A DNA stretch of 64,000 nucleotides from Sphingorhabdus sp. YGSMI21 (GTDB taxonomy: Bacteria > Pseudomonadota > Alphaproteobacteria > Sphingomonadales > Sphingomonadaceae). A program made the position numbers and the translations under genes. The notes under the pieces are model-generated. The model saw only the letters and a program-made list of their open reading frames with translations. It was not told the DNA's origin and ran no database searches. The stretch is from assembly GCF_002776575.1 (NCBI RefSeq), contig NZ_CP022548.1:124001-188000 (forward strand). The letters run 5' to 3'. Within the stretch, counting starts at the first letter, position 1. Each line of letters begins with the position of its first letter. Below, one piece after another: positions 1-8,433 of this stretch.

Positions 1-934
1 TTTTCATGCACGCAAAGTCACGTGCCTTCGCGACTGCAGCTGCGTGGTCGATCCGCAACGCCTCAAGTACGGACATCTCGGGCAAAGTGCCGAATTCATG
101 GGCAACCGCAATGACCGATGCTCCGCTCAACTGTCGCCTTACTCCGTCTGGTAGGTCGCCCGAGATAATATAGGAAATTGTTCCGGCCTCACCGCTTTCG
201 ACATATTCCTCTCCCCATATGAAGCGTTCGATCTCTCGCTCCTTCGCTCGTGCGGTATGCGATCCGATGAATTGGCCGATGCCACCATCGCCCAGCCCGG
301 TATGAAAGGCGATGATGCAAACCGTCCTTGCCGCACCGACATGCTTGGCAAGGATGGTTTCAAAATTGGCCCGCGCCCATGTCGGCGCAAAACCGCCGAA
401 AAAAGGTGCTGCCGGGAAGCGATATTGGCCACCTGCGACTGCCGCGCGCATAGTCGGCATATCTGACTTCATCCATCGCATGAGTGCGGCATCTGCTGTA
501 CTCTTTTGTGCGGCGCTGGGTGTAAGCCATTTGGCAAGCTGTTCGTCGAATGCAGGATTGGCCGGCAGTGGTTGATCGAAATCGACAAAGTTTCGGTTGA
601 GATCGACGCCTTCCTCCGTCACGCGACGAAACCAAGCCATTCCATGTGGATTGACCGCATGGATCAAGACAATCTCAAGACCCTCAGACGGCAGCAGTCG
701 ACCGATGAGATCGGTCGGGATCATCGATCCAGCGTAACCCTCGACGCCGTGCACGCCCGATATCAGGACAAGTTTTTGTGCAGTATTAGGATCGCCAAGA
801 CACGCAACGTCGATAGCGAGCGCTTCGCCCTCCGGCCCTCGCTCGGGATTTGGATATTCGTTCAGCGTTGCATCTGCCAGTCGTGCGGCGCCTAGGAATG
901 CCGACCGTGCTTGAGCGTAGGTGATCATCGCCAC
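1..934 (-). CDS. DUF2817 (M14-like) metallopeptidase, partial and 5' truncated
   Basis: The minus strand is open across the whole interval and runs off the left edge, so the C-terminus is missing. I translated it by hand. It reads ISGVHGVEGYAGS near residue 60, then LIHAVNPHGMAW, DLNRNF, AFHTGLGD and a late HEFGT. The HxxE pair, the second His and the Glu fit a zinc carboxypeptidase of the M14 superfamily, DUF2817 branch (family knowledge). Substrate is unknown, probably a small peptide or acylated amino acid. The family usually has about ten more residues before the YAQARSAFLGAA segment. Here the frame begins at a GTG (934) or ATG (928) that abuts an IS3 remnant, so the native start and promoter were probably lost and expression is doubtful. 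Confidence 0.75.
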   Translation of the reverse strand, partial: MAMITYAQARSAFLGAARLADATLNEYPNPERGPEGEALAIDVACLGDPNTAQKLVLISGVHGVEGYAGSMIPTDLIGRLLPSEGLEIVLIHAVNPHGMAWFRRVTEEGVDLNRNFVDFDQPLPANPAFDEQLAKWLTPSAAQKSTADAALMRWMKSDMPTMRAAVAGGQYRFPAAPFFGGFAPTWARANFETILAKHVGAARTVCIIAFHTGLGDGGIGQFIGSHTARAKEREIERFIWGEEYVESGEAGTISYIISGDLPDGVRRQLSGASVIAVAHEFGTLPEMSVLEALRIDHAAAVAKARDFACMK

Positions 935-1385
935 GTCAGCCAATGGCCTCGAAATGGAACCCCTTATCGGTCTTGCGGACACTCGCGAAGCATTGGCTAT
1001 TGACGTGGATCAAGGAATAAAGGGCGAACAGGTCGTCGAGGCCATGACCAGGATCAGCGCAGTTCGCGGCACGCCACGCGCCATTCGTGTGGACAACGGC
1101 CCCGAGTTCATCTCGAACGCTTTGGATCGATGGGCCTACGAAAATAAGGTAACGTTAGACTTCTAGCCACCTGGCAAACCGACGGACAACGCCTTTGTTG
1201 AATCGTTCAATGGTCGTCTGCGCGACGAATGTCTCAACACACATTGGTTCTTGTCTTTGGCCGACGCCAGGGGCAAAATAGAAGCGTGGAGACGGGACTA
1301 TAACGAGTGCCGTCCTCACACCTCTCTGGGCTGGATGACACCAGCCGAATTTTCTTCATCGCTCGGGGTTAACCCCGAGCGATGA
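921..1385 (+). pseudogene. IS3 OrfB transposase fragment (rve domain), interrupted
   Basis: From about 978 the frame encodes TREALAIDV, then RAIRVDNGPEFIS and, after an in-frame TAG at 1164-1166, [20 protein letters not shown] and [11 protein letters not shown], ending at 1385. These are the catalytic-core segments of an IS3-group integrase-type transposase, with the DNGPEF Asp and the ESFNG Glu of the DDE triad. The first Asp lies upstream and is missing. The first twenty codons from 921 are junction sequence, not transposase. With the N-terminal half lost and a nonsense codon inside, it cannot make an active enzyme. Confidence 0.85.
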
Positions 1386-1433
1386 AGGCCAGAGGCTAAC
1401 ATTGAACCCGGACACGAAACCGGGGGACCGTCA
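970..1433 (+). mobile_element. IS3-family insertion sequence remnant
   Basis: This stretch holds the 3' part of an IS3-family element: the C-terminal half of an OrfB transposase and a right terminal sequence ending in a TCCCCCGGTT-like inverted repeat (read on the minus strand) near 1433. The left half of the element, including OrfA and the left inverted repeat, is absent. The junction near 970 touches the truncated DUF2817 gene, so insertion followed by deletion probably removed the start of that gene. Exact ends were not confirmed because the other terminal repeat is missing. Confidence 0.7.
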
Positions 1434-1468
1434 AACCGCCGGAACTCTAACATAGCCGCTGGACTACC

Positions 1469-1588
1469 CTAATGGGGCAGGCCAGCGGGATGGGCTGCCG
1501 CGGTTAGAACGAGCGCCGCACCGGCCAATAGTATCAGTTTCCCTGATCTTGTCCTTATTTTTGATGGCTCTATAAGTCTCTGTCTCAT
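1469..1588 (-). CDS. Small hypothetical exported or membrane peptide (39 aa)
   Basis: A 39-residue frame lies 46 bp downstream of copD on the same strand. It has a GGGAAG purine run about 7-10 nt before its ATG. The N-terminus is basic (MRQRLIEPSKIRTRSGK) and is followed by a hydrophobic stretch, LILLAGAALVLTAAA, then HPAGLPH and stop. It resembles a signal peptide or one membrane helix with almost no mature domain. It may be the last cistron of the copper operon, or the start of a longer gene cut off by the neighbouring IS remnant. I do not recognise a family. Confidence 0.4.
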   Translation of the reverse strand: MRQRLIEPSKIRTRSGKLILLAGAALVLTAAAHPAGLPH

Positions 1589-1634
1589 TCTTAATTCTTC
1601 CCATATGGTGCGTTTCGCATATATTCCGGCGACT

Positions 1635-2561
1635 TCAACTCATCGGCGACATCAGGCCCACGATCGCTACAAGTCCAATGACCGCGATTGCCAGAGCTAT
1701 TTCAATTGATAAACTGATGCGTAGGGCCGCCAAACTGGCGGTTGGGTCTGTGTCCAAGCCGGCACTTACTGCACCTGCACGGCGCTTGCCGATAAGCGCG
1801 TTGCGCCCCCCGCACAGCAGCATGAGTGCCACAATCGCCATCTTTGTGGCGAGCAACTGCCCATAACCCGTCGTAAGCACCGTGCCGCTATTATGCAGAC
1901 CGAATATCATTTGCGCGTTAACGAGCCCGGTGATTGCAACCATGGCGACAAGCGCCATTCCAAGCGGAGCAAACTTATGCATTGCGTTTAACAAAGGTCC
2001 GGCAATTGTCTTGTCCGGAGAGCGGTGTGCCCCGATGGTGAGATGCAGAAACCAACCAATCGCTCCGAGCCACAGCCCCGCAGCGAGTAAGTGAACTGCA
2101 TCGTTAACTCTGTGAAATAGGCCAATACCGCCTTCAAGAGCCGCAGCATGACCGTTCCATGCCAGGCTGGCTACAGCCAAGCCGTATAGGGCGACTGTAA
2201 TAGGCAAACCGGCAGCTAAGCGGTGCCTGAGTAATAATGCAATCAAAGCTCCTGAGAGCAGCGCCATGCGCGCGGCAAATGCCCAGCCCATGCTCGTTGA
2301 AGCAATCATGGCTTCTATCGTAGCCCACTCAGTCAACCATAAGGGCTGCCCCATCATCGCGGCGATGCTTTGGACCATCAACGCAGCGGAAAGAAGCGGC
2401 GCAAGCGTTGCAAGGCCAATCAGATATCTATCAAACCTTAGAGATTGGACGTCGCTAGACAGCCAACTTAGCCCGATTAGCCGGTAAGCGGTCAGTCCGA
2501 ACAGGCCGAGCAACACGGCATAGTGCAGAAACCGCAGCAGAAGGTAGGGCCAGTCGTCCAT
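1635..2561 (-). CDS. copD: Copper resistance protein CopD family membrane protein
   Basis: This is a 308-residue polytopic protein with about eight hydrophobic segments, typical of the CopD/PcoD family that works with periplasmic CopC in moving copper across the inner membrane. Visible hallmarks are the N-terminal FLHYAVLLGLFGLTAYRL helix, a His-containing turn at GHAAALEGGIGLFHRVNDAVH, HLLAAGLWLGAIGWF, and a C-terminal helix ending in MSPMS. It starts 9 bp after the copC stop on the same strand, the usual copCD pairing. Length is normal for a stand-alone CopD. Function as an uptake or export partner is inferred from the family; the cop operon context supports copper handling. Confidence 0.88.
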   Translation of the reverse strand: MDDWPYLLLRFLHYAVLLGLFGLTAYRLIGLSWLSSDVQSLRFDRYLIGLATLAPLLSAALMVQSIAAMMGQPLWLTEWATIEAMIASTSMGWAFAARMALLSGALIALLLRHRLAAGLPITVALYGLAVASLAWNGHAAALEGGIGLFHRVNDAVHLLAAGLWLGAIGWFLHLTIGAHRSPDKTIAGPLLNAMHKFAPLGMALVAMVAITGLVNAQMIFGLHNSGTVLTTGYGQLLATKMAIVALMLLCGGRNALIGKRRAGAVSAGLDTDPTASLAALRISLSIEIALAIAVIGLVAIVGLMSPMS

Positions 2562-2570
2562 CTCGCTGGC

Positions 2571-2966
2571 TTAGCGTACCGTGAAGTTCACAGTGCCTTT
2601 CATGCGATGGCCGTCAGCACCAGCTGCTTGCCACCGCACTTCATATGTTCCTGCTTGGAGCGGCTTGCGCAGGTTTAACGTGAGCGTTTTGTTACCATTT
2701 GACCAGGCGGCGGTGAAATTGCGAATGACCATTGGCTGATGATTTTTCATACCGGGCATTGCGGTCATGACAATGCTGGCCGCGACAGTTGGCGGGAGCA
2801 AAGCTTCGCTGAAGGTCATAGTCACGTTTTTTGGTTTGGAGACTGACGCGCCTTGTGCGGGGTTCGATGCAACAACTTTTGTGTGCGCCATCGAAATTGC
2901 TGGTACTGAGGCCGTTGCAACAGCAAGCGCATATGCGCCTGCTTTCAAAACATTACTAAAAGTCAT
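2571..2966 (-). CDS. copC: Copper resistance protein CopC (periplasmic)
   Basis: The 131-residue form starting at MTFSNVLKAG is preferred over a longer frame because it begins with a clear signal peptide ending ...AISMA before HTKVV. Cleavage there would expose His as mature residue 1, the N-terminal copper ligand of CopC. The C-terminal segment GADGHRMKG supplies the Asp-Gly-His pair that completes the Cu(II) site in CopC proteins. The Met-rich segment (MTAMPGMKNHQPM) fits a second, Cu(I)-type site. The fold is the short immunoglobulin-like CopC domain (PF04234). It lies directly before copD. A diverged copy with a deletion sits upstream of copA in the same operon. Confidence 0.9.
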   Translation of the reverse strand: MTFSNVLKAGAYALAVATASVPAISMAHTKVVASNPAQGASVSKPKNVTMTFSEALLPPTVAASIVMTAMPGMKNHQPMVIRNFTAAWSNGNKTLTLNLRKPLQAGTYEVRWQAAGADGHRMKGTVNFTVR

Positions 2967-3063
2967 AAGTTTATCTTTCCAGAAAAGTAAAAAGTTCGTC
3001 TCACGAAAACGGCCAAGCCGGATATTTCCGGTGAACCGGCAATCATGGCTGATATATATTCCA

Positions 3064-3594
3064 TCATGGTTTTCGCGGAGCGCGTGAAGACGAGTGATAC
3101 TGAACAATCTTCCAGCCTGCCGCATCATGGCTGAGGACTGAGGTTGCTGCGCCTTCGCGCTCGATCACGCGTCCGTCAGCCAGTTCGATGCGATAATCAT
3201 AGGTTTCGCGCGCAAAGGCCATGTGGCCCATGCGGGTTACGGCAATTGTCGGATCGGTGAAGGTGAAGCTTTTGATGGAACCTAGCTCAGGGCCGAGATG
3301 ATGTTCCATATAATGTGCAAAGCTGCCTTCATCTTTGCCGTTTTCGTAGATGTAAGATTCTTCGGCAAACAAGGCGGTCATAGCATCCGCGTCACCGCTA
3401 ACCAGGGCGTTGCGATAGGCAGCCAGTGAAGCCACGGCACCGCTCGCATCTGTGTTTGCGTCTTTGTCTAAAGCCTGGTGGTCCCCATGATCCATCGAGT
3501 GACCTGAATGGTCCATGGTCTGAGCGAATGCGGGCGATGATATTGCCGCGAAACCAAGTGCGCTTCCCAATGCCAGTTTATAGTTGTTCATCAT
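3064..3594 (-). CDS. Secreted NTF2-like (SnoaL/DUF4440-type) protein
   Basis: The 176-residue protein starts at an ATGATG pair preceded by GGGGAGA. It has a signal peptide (YKLALGSALGFAAISSPAFA) and then a short His/Met patch, MDHSGHSMDHGDH, like the metal-binding spacers in neighbouring CopA and CopB. The rest looks like an NTF2-like cone: AAYRNALVSGDADAMTALFAEES, HHLGPELGSIKSFTF, YDYRIELADGRVIEREGAATSVL and WKIVQYHSSSR. Enzymatic function is unknown. Its place between copB and copC and its metal-rich N-terminus suggest a periplasmic copper-binding accessory role; that is inference. Confidence 0.75.
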   Translation of the reverse strand: MMNNYKLALGSALGFAAISSPAFAQTMDHSGHSMDHGDHQALDKDANTDASGAVASLAAYRNALVSGDADAMTALFAEESYIYENGKDEGSFAHYMEHHLGPELGSIKSFTFTDPTIAVTRMGHMAFARETYDYRIELADGRVIEREGAATSVLSHDAAGWKIVQYHSSSRAPRKP

Positions 3595-3610
3595 AATCTC
3601 CCCAAAAATT

Positions 3611-4726
3611 CTAAAACCAGAAACGAATGCCGACGACATAATTGGTAACGCTGGGGTCCTCACCTTGAGCCCTTGCAAAGTCGGCGCTGCCGCCGAGACG
3701 CCAGCTTTGTTCAATCCCGATATAAGGGGCGAATTCGCGTTTGATTTCATACCGCAAACGCAGGCCCAGTTCGAGTTGGTCTATGCCCGCTCCGATCCCA
3801 AGCTGCGGAATATCCTGAGCGGAAAGATTGACTTCGCCGCGCGGCTGCAGGATCAGGCTTTGAGTGATTTTCTGGTCAAGTTCGGCTTCGAAACGGGCCG
3901 TTATGTCGCCGCGATGCGAGACAAATACGGCTCCGTCCAATTCAAACGCATAGGGTGCAAGGCCTTGAATGCCGAGGGCCAAATGGGTTGTGTCCGGCCC
4001 GCCAATATCCTGTCGTACCCCGGCTTGGAGATCGAAGAACGGTGCGATGGCGCGCGAATAAAGCGCCTGAAATTCTGCATCTTCGACCTTCTCTCCGAAA
4101 CTGCCTTCGCCTTCGCTCTTGAACCAGAATTTGCTGGTGGTTCCGCCATAATAGCCTTGAACGTCCCATAGATATCCGTCCGAGCTCTCCCGGACCTGCA
4201 CTTCAGCACGGTCTGCCTGAAACCAGAATAGCGGGTAGTCGCCGTGAGTTTGTTGCAAGTCGCGGCGCGATGCGCGCATGGCATCTGCGCCCCAGATTGC
4301 GTCGGCAGCGCGCGGCGGGCTGCTGGGCGCTCCCGGAGGGGGCGGCGTTTCTATTTCGGGACCGGGCGAAGCCGCGCCTTCCATCATATCATGACCCATA
4401 GCGCCATGATCCATTGCAGACTGGTCCGCCTTGTCCTGCTCCAGTGTCTCATGATTCATCTTGCTATGGTCCATCGAGGCGTGATCCACGGCCGCATGAT
4501 CCATATCTTCCATTTCGGAAGGTTGGTTTGGTTCAGCGGAAGCTGGCATGACGTGGCCAGCGTGCGGGTCGACGGGAATTGCTTGCGGGGCAGATGACGG
4601 GGCGGTCTCGGGTGAAGTCTTTGGGGTAGCGTGGCCCTGATGCGCATCATGATCCTGGGCTTGCGCCGATACAGGTAGCATCGCCGCTGCCAAAGCGGGC
4701 AAAATGATGACTGAAGTTCGGCTCAT
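3611..4726 (-). CDS. copB: Copper resistance protein CopB (outer membrane)
   Basis: The start chosen is MSRTSVIILPALAAAMLPVSAQA, a signal peptide whose ATG overlaps the copA stop in an ATGA, giving 371 residues. After cleavage comes a low-complexity region of about 110 residues rich in His and Met, with repeated MDHAA, VDHASMDHSKMNH and MDHGAMGHDMM units, expected to bind copper. The C-terminal half (YPLFWFQADRAEVQ, DLQAGVRQDIGG, LELGLRLRYEIKREFAPYIG, ending VVGIRFWF with terminal Phe) is a beta-barrel of the CopB family (PF05275). It acts with CopA in periplasmic copper detoxification. Translational coupling to copA supports joint expression. Confidence 0.92.
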   Translation of the reverse strand: MSRTSVIILPALAAAMLPVSAQAQDHDAHQGHATPKTSPETAPSSAPQAIPVDPHAGHVMPASAEPNQPSEMEDMDHAAVDHASMDHSKMNHETLEQDKADQSAMDHGAMGHDMMEGAASPGPEIETPPPPGAPSSPPRAADAIWGADAMRASRRDLQQTHGDYPLFWFQADRAEVQVRESSDGYLWDVQGYYGGTTSKFWFKSEGEGSFGEKVEDAEFQALYSRAIAPFFDLQAGVRQDIGGPDTTHLALGIQGLAPYAFELDGAVFVSHRGDITARFEAELDQKITQSLILQPRGEVNLSAQDIPQLGIGAGIDQLELGLRLRYEIKREFAPYIGIEQSWRLGGSADFARAQGEDPSVTNYVVGIRFWF

Positions 4727-6540
4727 GATGCTGCTCCAGGACCGGCGACCGTCACTGTCTGCATCATTCCGCCATGCATATGGTAAAGGAGATGGCAGTG
4801 AAAAGCCCAATCGCCCGGCTCGTTTGCTGTCAAATCAAACTGAGCGCTGGCTCCAGGCTGGACGATCATAGTGTTTTTGCGCGGTTGCAATGCGGGTGAC
4901 TGCCCGTTGACCATTTCAAAGAACATGCCGTGCAAATGGATCGGATGCGCCATCATCGTGTTGTTGATCAGCTTGACACGGACCCGTTCGTTCCACGCGA
5001 AGCCGATTGGCACGTCGCTTACCGCGCTATACATGCGGCCGTCGAAGGACCACATGTAGCGTTCCATATTTCCGGTCAGATGCAATTCAAGCAAGCGTGA
5101 GGGCTCACGGGTGTCCGCGTTAGCATCGCGGGCAACCAGCATCCGGTAATTTAGAACGCGGTGACTGACATCGCGCAGCCCAAGGCCCGGATCATCCATT
5201 TTGTCCACGGGTGCCATTGATACCATGTCGATACCCGGACCAATTGCTACATCGGGCGGCAGGAGCGAAGTATCGCGCATATTCATGCCGTCCATGCTCA
5301 TGCCTTCCATATCCATATCGGGCATTTCGCCAGAAGCCATTTTATCTACGGGCATTGCACCGTGGCCCAAAGCGGCATGGTCGACGCTACTGCTGTCCAT
5401 ATCCCCGCCGCCATGGTTCATGCCCATGTCCGCCATGGTCAGCAGCGGTGGATCGCGCAAAGCGGGCAGTGAGGCACGCGCACCAGGCGCACTCACCAGA
5501 GTAGCCAGCGCCATGCCCGAACGGTCCATAGATTCTGCGACAATGCTGTAAGCTTCGGCATTACCGGGCTCGACAATCACGTCATAGGTTTCGGCGGTGC
5601 CGATCTGAAACTCATCGACTTCAACCGGACGCACAGCTTGCCCGTCAGTTGCGACCACGCTCATTGCAAGGCCAGGAATACGAAAATTGAAGAAACTCTG
5701 CGCCGATCCATTGATCACCCGTATCCGGACGCGTTCGCCAGCTTTGAACAGATATTCCAGTCCCTCATTCGCTCCGCTCCCATTGGCGAGGAATGTATAG
5801 GTCGGCGCGCCAATGTCGGCGATGTCGGTCGGCATCATCCGCATTTTGGCCCACATCCGCCGTTCCTCACCCGTCATCTCGTAATCATCGGTCCAAGTAT
5901 TTTGCTGGCGATTGAAATACCCTTCGCCAGTGCGCAGGCGGTTCATAACGAAATGCGGGTCGAGCGTTGTGAAGTCGCTGAGCAGGAGAATATAATCACG
6001 ATCGACTTTGATAGGATCGCCGCCGCGCGGCTCGATAATCATGGGACCATAATGGCCGCTTTGCTCCTGCAAGCCCGAATGGCTGTGATACCAATAGGTG
6101 CCAGCCTGCCGGATCGGGAACTCATAAACAAATGTTTCCTTTGGCTTTATGCCCGGAAAGCTTATTCCAGGAACGCCATCAAACTGAAATGGTAACAGTA
6201 AACCGTGCCAATGAATCGAGCTGTCCACGCCTAGATTATTGGTAACATTGAGCCTTACATTCTGCCCCTCTGTCAACCGTATCAGAGGGCCAGGTACACT
6301 GCCATTTACCGCTATACCGGGACCGCGCCGCCCTTCGACGATCCGGTGACCGCTCCCAATCGAAAGATCAATAATTTCGCCGCTAACCTCGTCAAATCCA
6401 GCCGGGATGAGAGTGTCACCGCCGCCATGCACGCTGTGGCCACGTGCCCATGCAGGCATAGCGGCTGCCATGTAGCCCAGACCAGCCGCACCAGCGCCAG
6501 CGGTGAGAAAATTTCTTCGGTTCAGTTTAGTCATTTCCAT
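4723..6540 (-). CDS. copA: Multicopper oxidase CopA, Tat-exported
   Basis: The 605-residue protein begins with a twin-arginine signal (LNRRNFLTAGAGAAGLGY). Copper-ligand motifs are complete: HWHGLLLP and WYHSHSGLQEQSGHYGP in the first cupredoxin domain, HPIHLHGMFFE and HCHLLYHMHGGMM at the C-terminus, giving type 1, 2 and 3 sites. Between domains 2 and 3 lies a Met-rich insert (MADMGMNHGGGDMD, MPDMDMEGMSMDGMNM) typical of CopA/PcoA oxidases acting on Cu(I). The role is periplasmic oxidation of Cu(I) and copper sequestration. Two ATGs two codons apart could start it; the second has a GGA four bases upstream. It overlaps copB by 4 nt. Confidence 0.95.
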   Translation of the reverse strand: MEMTKLNRRNFLTAGAGAAGLGYMAAAMPAWARGHSVHGGGDTLIPAGFDEVSGEIIDLSIGSGHRIVEGRRGPGIAVNGSVPGPLIRLTEGQNVRLNVTNNLGVDSSIHWHGLLLPFQFDGVPGISFPGIKPKETFVYEFPIRQAGTYWYHSHSGLQEQSGHYGPMIIEPRGGDPIKVDRDYILLLSDFTTLDPHFVMNRLRTGEGYFNRQQNTWTDDYEMTGEERRMWAKMRMMPTDIADIGAPTYTFLANGSGANEGLEYLFKAGERVRIRVINGSAQSFFNFRIPGLAMSVVATDGQAVRPVEVDEFQIGTAETYDVIVEPGNAEAYSIVAESMDRSGMALATLVSAPGARASLPALRDPPLLTMADMGMNHGGGDMDSSSVDHAALGHGAMPVDKMASGEMPDMDMEGMSMDGMNMRDTSLLPPDVAIGPGIDMVSMAPVDKMDDPGLGLRDVSHRVLNYRMLVARDANADTREPSRLLELHLTGNMERYMWSFDGRMYSAVSDVPIGFAWNERVRVKLINNTMMAHPIHLHGMFFEMVNGQSPALQPRKNTMIVQPGASAQFDLTANEPGDWAFHCHLLYHMHGGMMQTVTVAGPGAAS

Positions 6541-6626
6541 CTTTCAAATACAGTCCGATATGACTTTTACGCTTGCAGCAGACGTGGCCCTCAAAAAAAA
6601 AATTGGTTTTTCGACCGGAAATTCAA

Positions 6627-6992
6627 TCAGGTCAGTCTGACTGTGAAAGCAGCTTGCCACCGCACTTCATATGTTCCTGCTTGGAGCGGCTTGCGGAGAT
6701 TTAATGTGAGCGTTTTGTTGCCATTTGACCAAGCGGAGGTGAAATTGCGAATGACCATTGGCTGATGATTTTTCATGTCGGGCATTGCGGACATGACAAT
6801 GCTGGCCGCGACATTTGGCGGATGCAAAGCTTCGCTGAAGGACATTGTCACAGTTTTTGGCTTGGAGACTGCCGCGCCTTCTGCCGGTGTCGACGCTGTT
6901 ATCCGCGTGTGAGCTTGCGAGGTTAAAGGAATGGACGTAACCGCTATAGCAATGACATAAGCGCCAATCTGTAAAATGTTGTGAAAATTCAA
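6627..6992 (-). CDS. CopC-like protein lacking the C-terminal DGH copper motif
   Basis: This first gene of the copper operon is a paralogue of the downstream copC. The segment MKNHQPMVIRNFTSAWSNG and the following NKTLTLNLRKPLQAGTYEV are almost identical in both. After RWQAA, however, a clean in-frame 36-nt deletion removes the twelve residues GADGHRMKGTVN, which contain the Asp and His of the Cu(II) site, and the protein ends FTVRLT. The signal peptide and the mature N-terminal His (SQA before HTRIT) are kept. I prefer the TTG at 6992, preceded by AAGGAT at 8-nt spacing; a longer frame from an ATG at 7046 also exists. It may bind only Cu(I) through the Met patch, or be decaying. Confidence 0.75.
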   Translation of the reverse strand: MNFHNILQIGAYVIAIAVTSIPLTSQAHTRITASTPAEGAAVSKPKTVTMSFSEALHPPNVAASIVMSAMPDMKNHQPMVIRNFTSAWSNGNKTLTLNLRKPLQAGTYEVRWQAAFTVRLT

Positions 6993-7125
6993 AATTTTAT
7001 CCTTTAAGAATATTGGTGCGTTTCGTTGCCAAACCAACCTTGACATTGAGTCTGGTAACTTGTCGAATTCACGTTCGAAGCAGAATGGGGTCGATCAATA
7101 GATTGCCGTATGGCGAGCTTCGAGC

Positions 7126-8433
7126 TCAATTGTCCATGCTACCCTTTCGGCTCAATGAGGAGGCGAAGAAAATGATTGAACCAAGTATAACGATCAACCC
7201 GGCTATTAGAAAATGTTGTATTGTCGAGTGGCTAATCAACCAAAGTGTGAGCAAAAACCCTATTCCCGGGATTGCGAGTCCTCCGCGCAATCTGAACTGC
7301 CCCTCTTCGGCTGGGATCGTCTTTTCAATATTCGGCAGTGAGGCGATGCAAAGAGCATAGCTCAGTAGACGAACCAAAGTGCTGAGAGTAACGAGCCACA
7401 CAAAGCCCTCACTGACCGCGAGCGTCATGCTGAAAAGACCGCAGAACAGGATTGAGTTAACGGGAACATGGCTCTTTTCGCTCACCTTGCCAAACCAGGC
7501 CGGCAGGCTGCCATCGCGCGATAGAGCAAATGTCAGTCGCGGCGCCGTAAGCAAAGAGGTCAAGCTCCCCCCGCCAACCGAAAACACCACGCCAAGCCCA
7601 AGCGCAAGCGCGCCAGCCGGCCCCATGAGTCTTCCAGCGACTTCGACAAGCGGTGCGTCGCTCTTCCCAAGATCGGATCCGACCGACACGACGACGAGCT
7701 GGATAAGAGCATAGCAGAAGGAAATGGCGACAACCGTTCCAACAAGGGTTCGCGGTATGGCCTTTCTCGCATTACGCGTTTCACCCGCCGCGATCAGGCT
7801 AAACTCGAAGCCGATGAACGCATACATCAGAACTAGCATCGATTGTCCAAGTGTCTCAGTACCCGGTATATCCGTGCCGATCACGCCGACCCATTCAATT
7901 GTCGGAAGCCCGACAAAGATCAGAAGGAGCAACGGCAGCAGCTTCAAGATGCTGATTAAGTAAACCATCGCCATTCCCGCTCGCACGCCGACCACATTCA
8001 ACATCGTGGCAAGCGAAATATAGCCTATGATCGCCGCGATTTTCGGAGAGCCAGATGCCAGCGGTTCCCACAGGGCGGCGGCATAGCTAACTATGAGATT
8101 AGCGCTGGCTGCAATTGCGGCGACGCGGCTCACATAGATCAGCAAACCCGTCTGGCATCCGACATATCGACCGAAAGCATGGGTGGTGTATGCGACCGGC
8201 CCGCCTGTGATATCGAAAAAGCCGGCGGTTCGCGCCAGTGTGAGTGCAACCGAAAGGATCAGGAGCCCGCACAGAACAAAGACCCACGGACTGAAATAGC
8301 CTGTCTGTGCTATCGCGATGGCCGGTAACGCAAAAATGCCAGAACCTATTACACCATTCATCGCTATCGTCGCGACGCCGATTTTCCCAATTTCGCGCCG
8401 CAGGAGCGAGTCAGAAGCCGCCGCCTTTTTCAT
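7126..8433 (-). CDS. APC-family amino acid permease
   Basis: The 435-residue protein has about twelve hydrophobic segments and begins LLRREIGKIGVATIAMNGVIGSGIFALP, with the GSGIF substrate-binding turn of the amino acid-polyamine-organocation family. Other family marks are TGGPVAYTTHAFG, SMLVLMYAFIGFE and an ETRNARKAIPRTL cytoplasmic loop. The gene is the third in an operon whose cistrons overlap by 4 nt each (ATGA with the upstream threonine-synthase-like gene). This implies that it imports the amino acid or thio-amino acid processed by the two PLP enzymes. The exact substrate cannot be read from sequence. Confidence 0.85.
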   Translation of the reverse strand: MKKAAASDSLLRREIGKIGVATIAMNGVIGSGIFALPAIAIAQTGYFSPWVFVLCGLLILSVALTLARTAGFFDITGGPVAYTTHAFGRYVGCQTGLLIYVSRVAAIAASANLIVSYAAALWEPLASGSPKIAAIIGYISLATMLNVVGVRAGMAMVYLISILKLLPLLLLIFVGLPTIEWVGVIGTDIPGTETLGQSMLVLMYAFIGFEFSLIAAGETRNARKAIPRTLVGTVVAISFCYALIQLVVVSVGSDLGKSDAPLVEVAGRLMGPAGALALGLGVVFSVGGGSLTSLLTAPRLTFALSRDGSLPAWFGKVSEKSHVPVNSILFCGLFSMTLAVSEGFVWLVTLSTLVRLLSYALCIASLPNIEKTIPAEEGQFRLRGGLAIPGIGFLLTLWLISHSTIQHFLIAGLIVILGSIIFFASSLSRKGSMDN

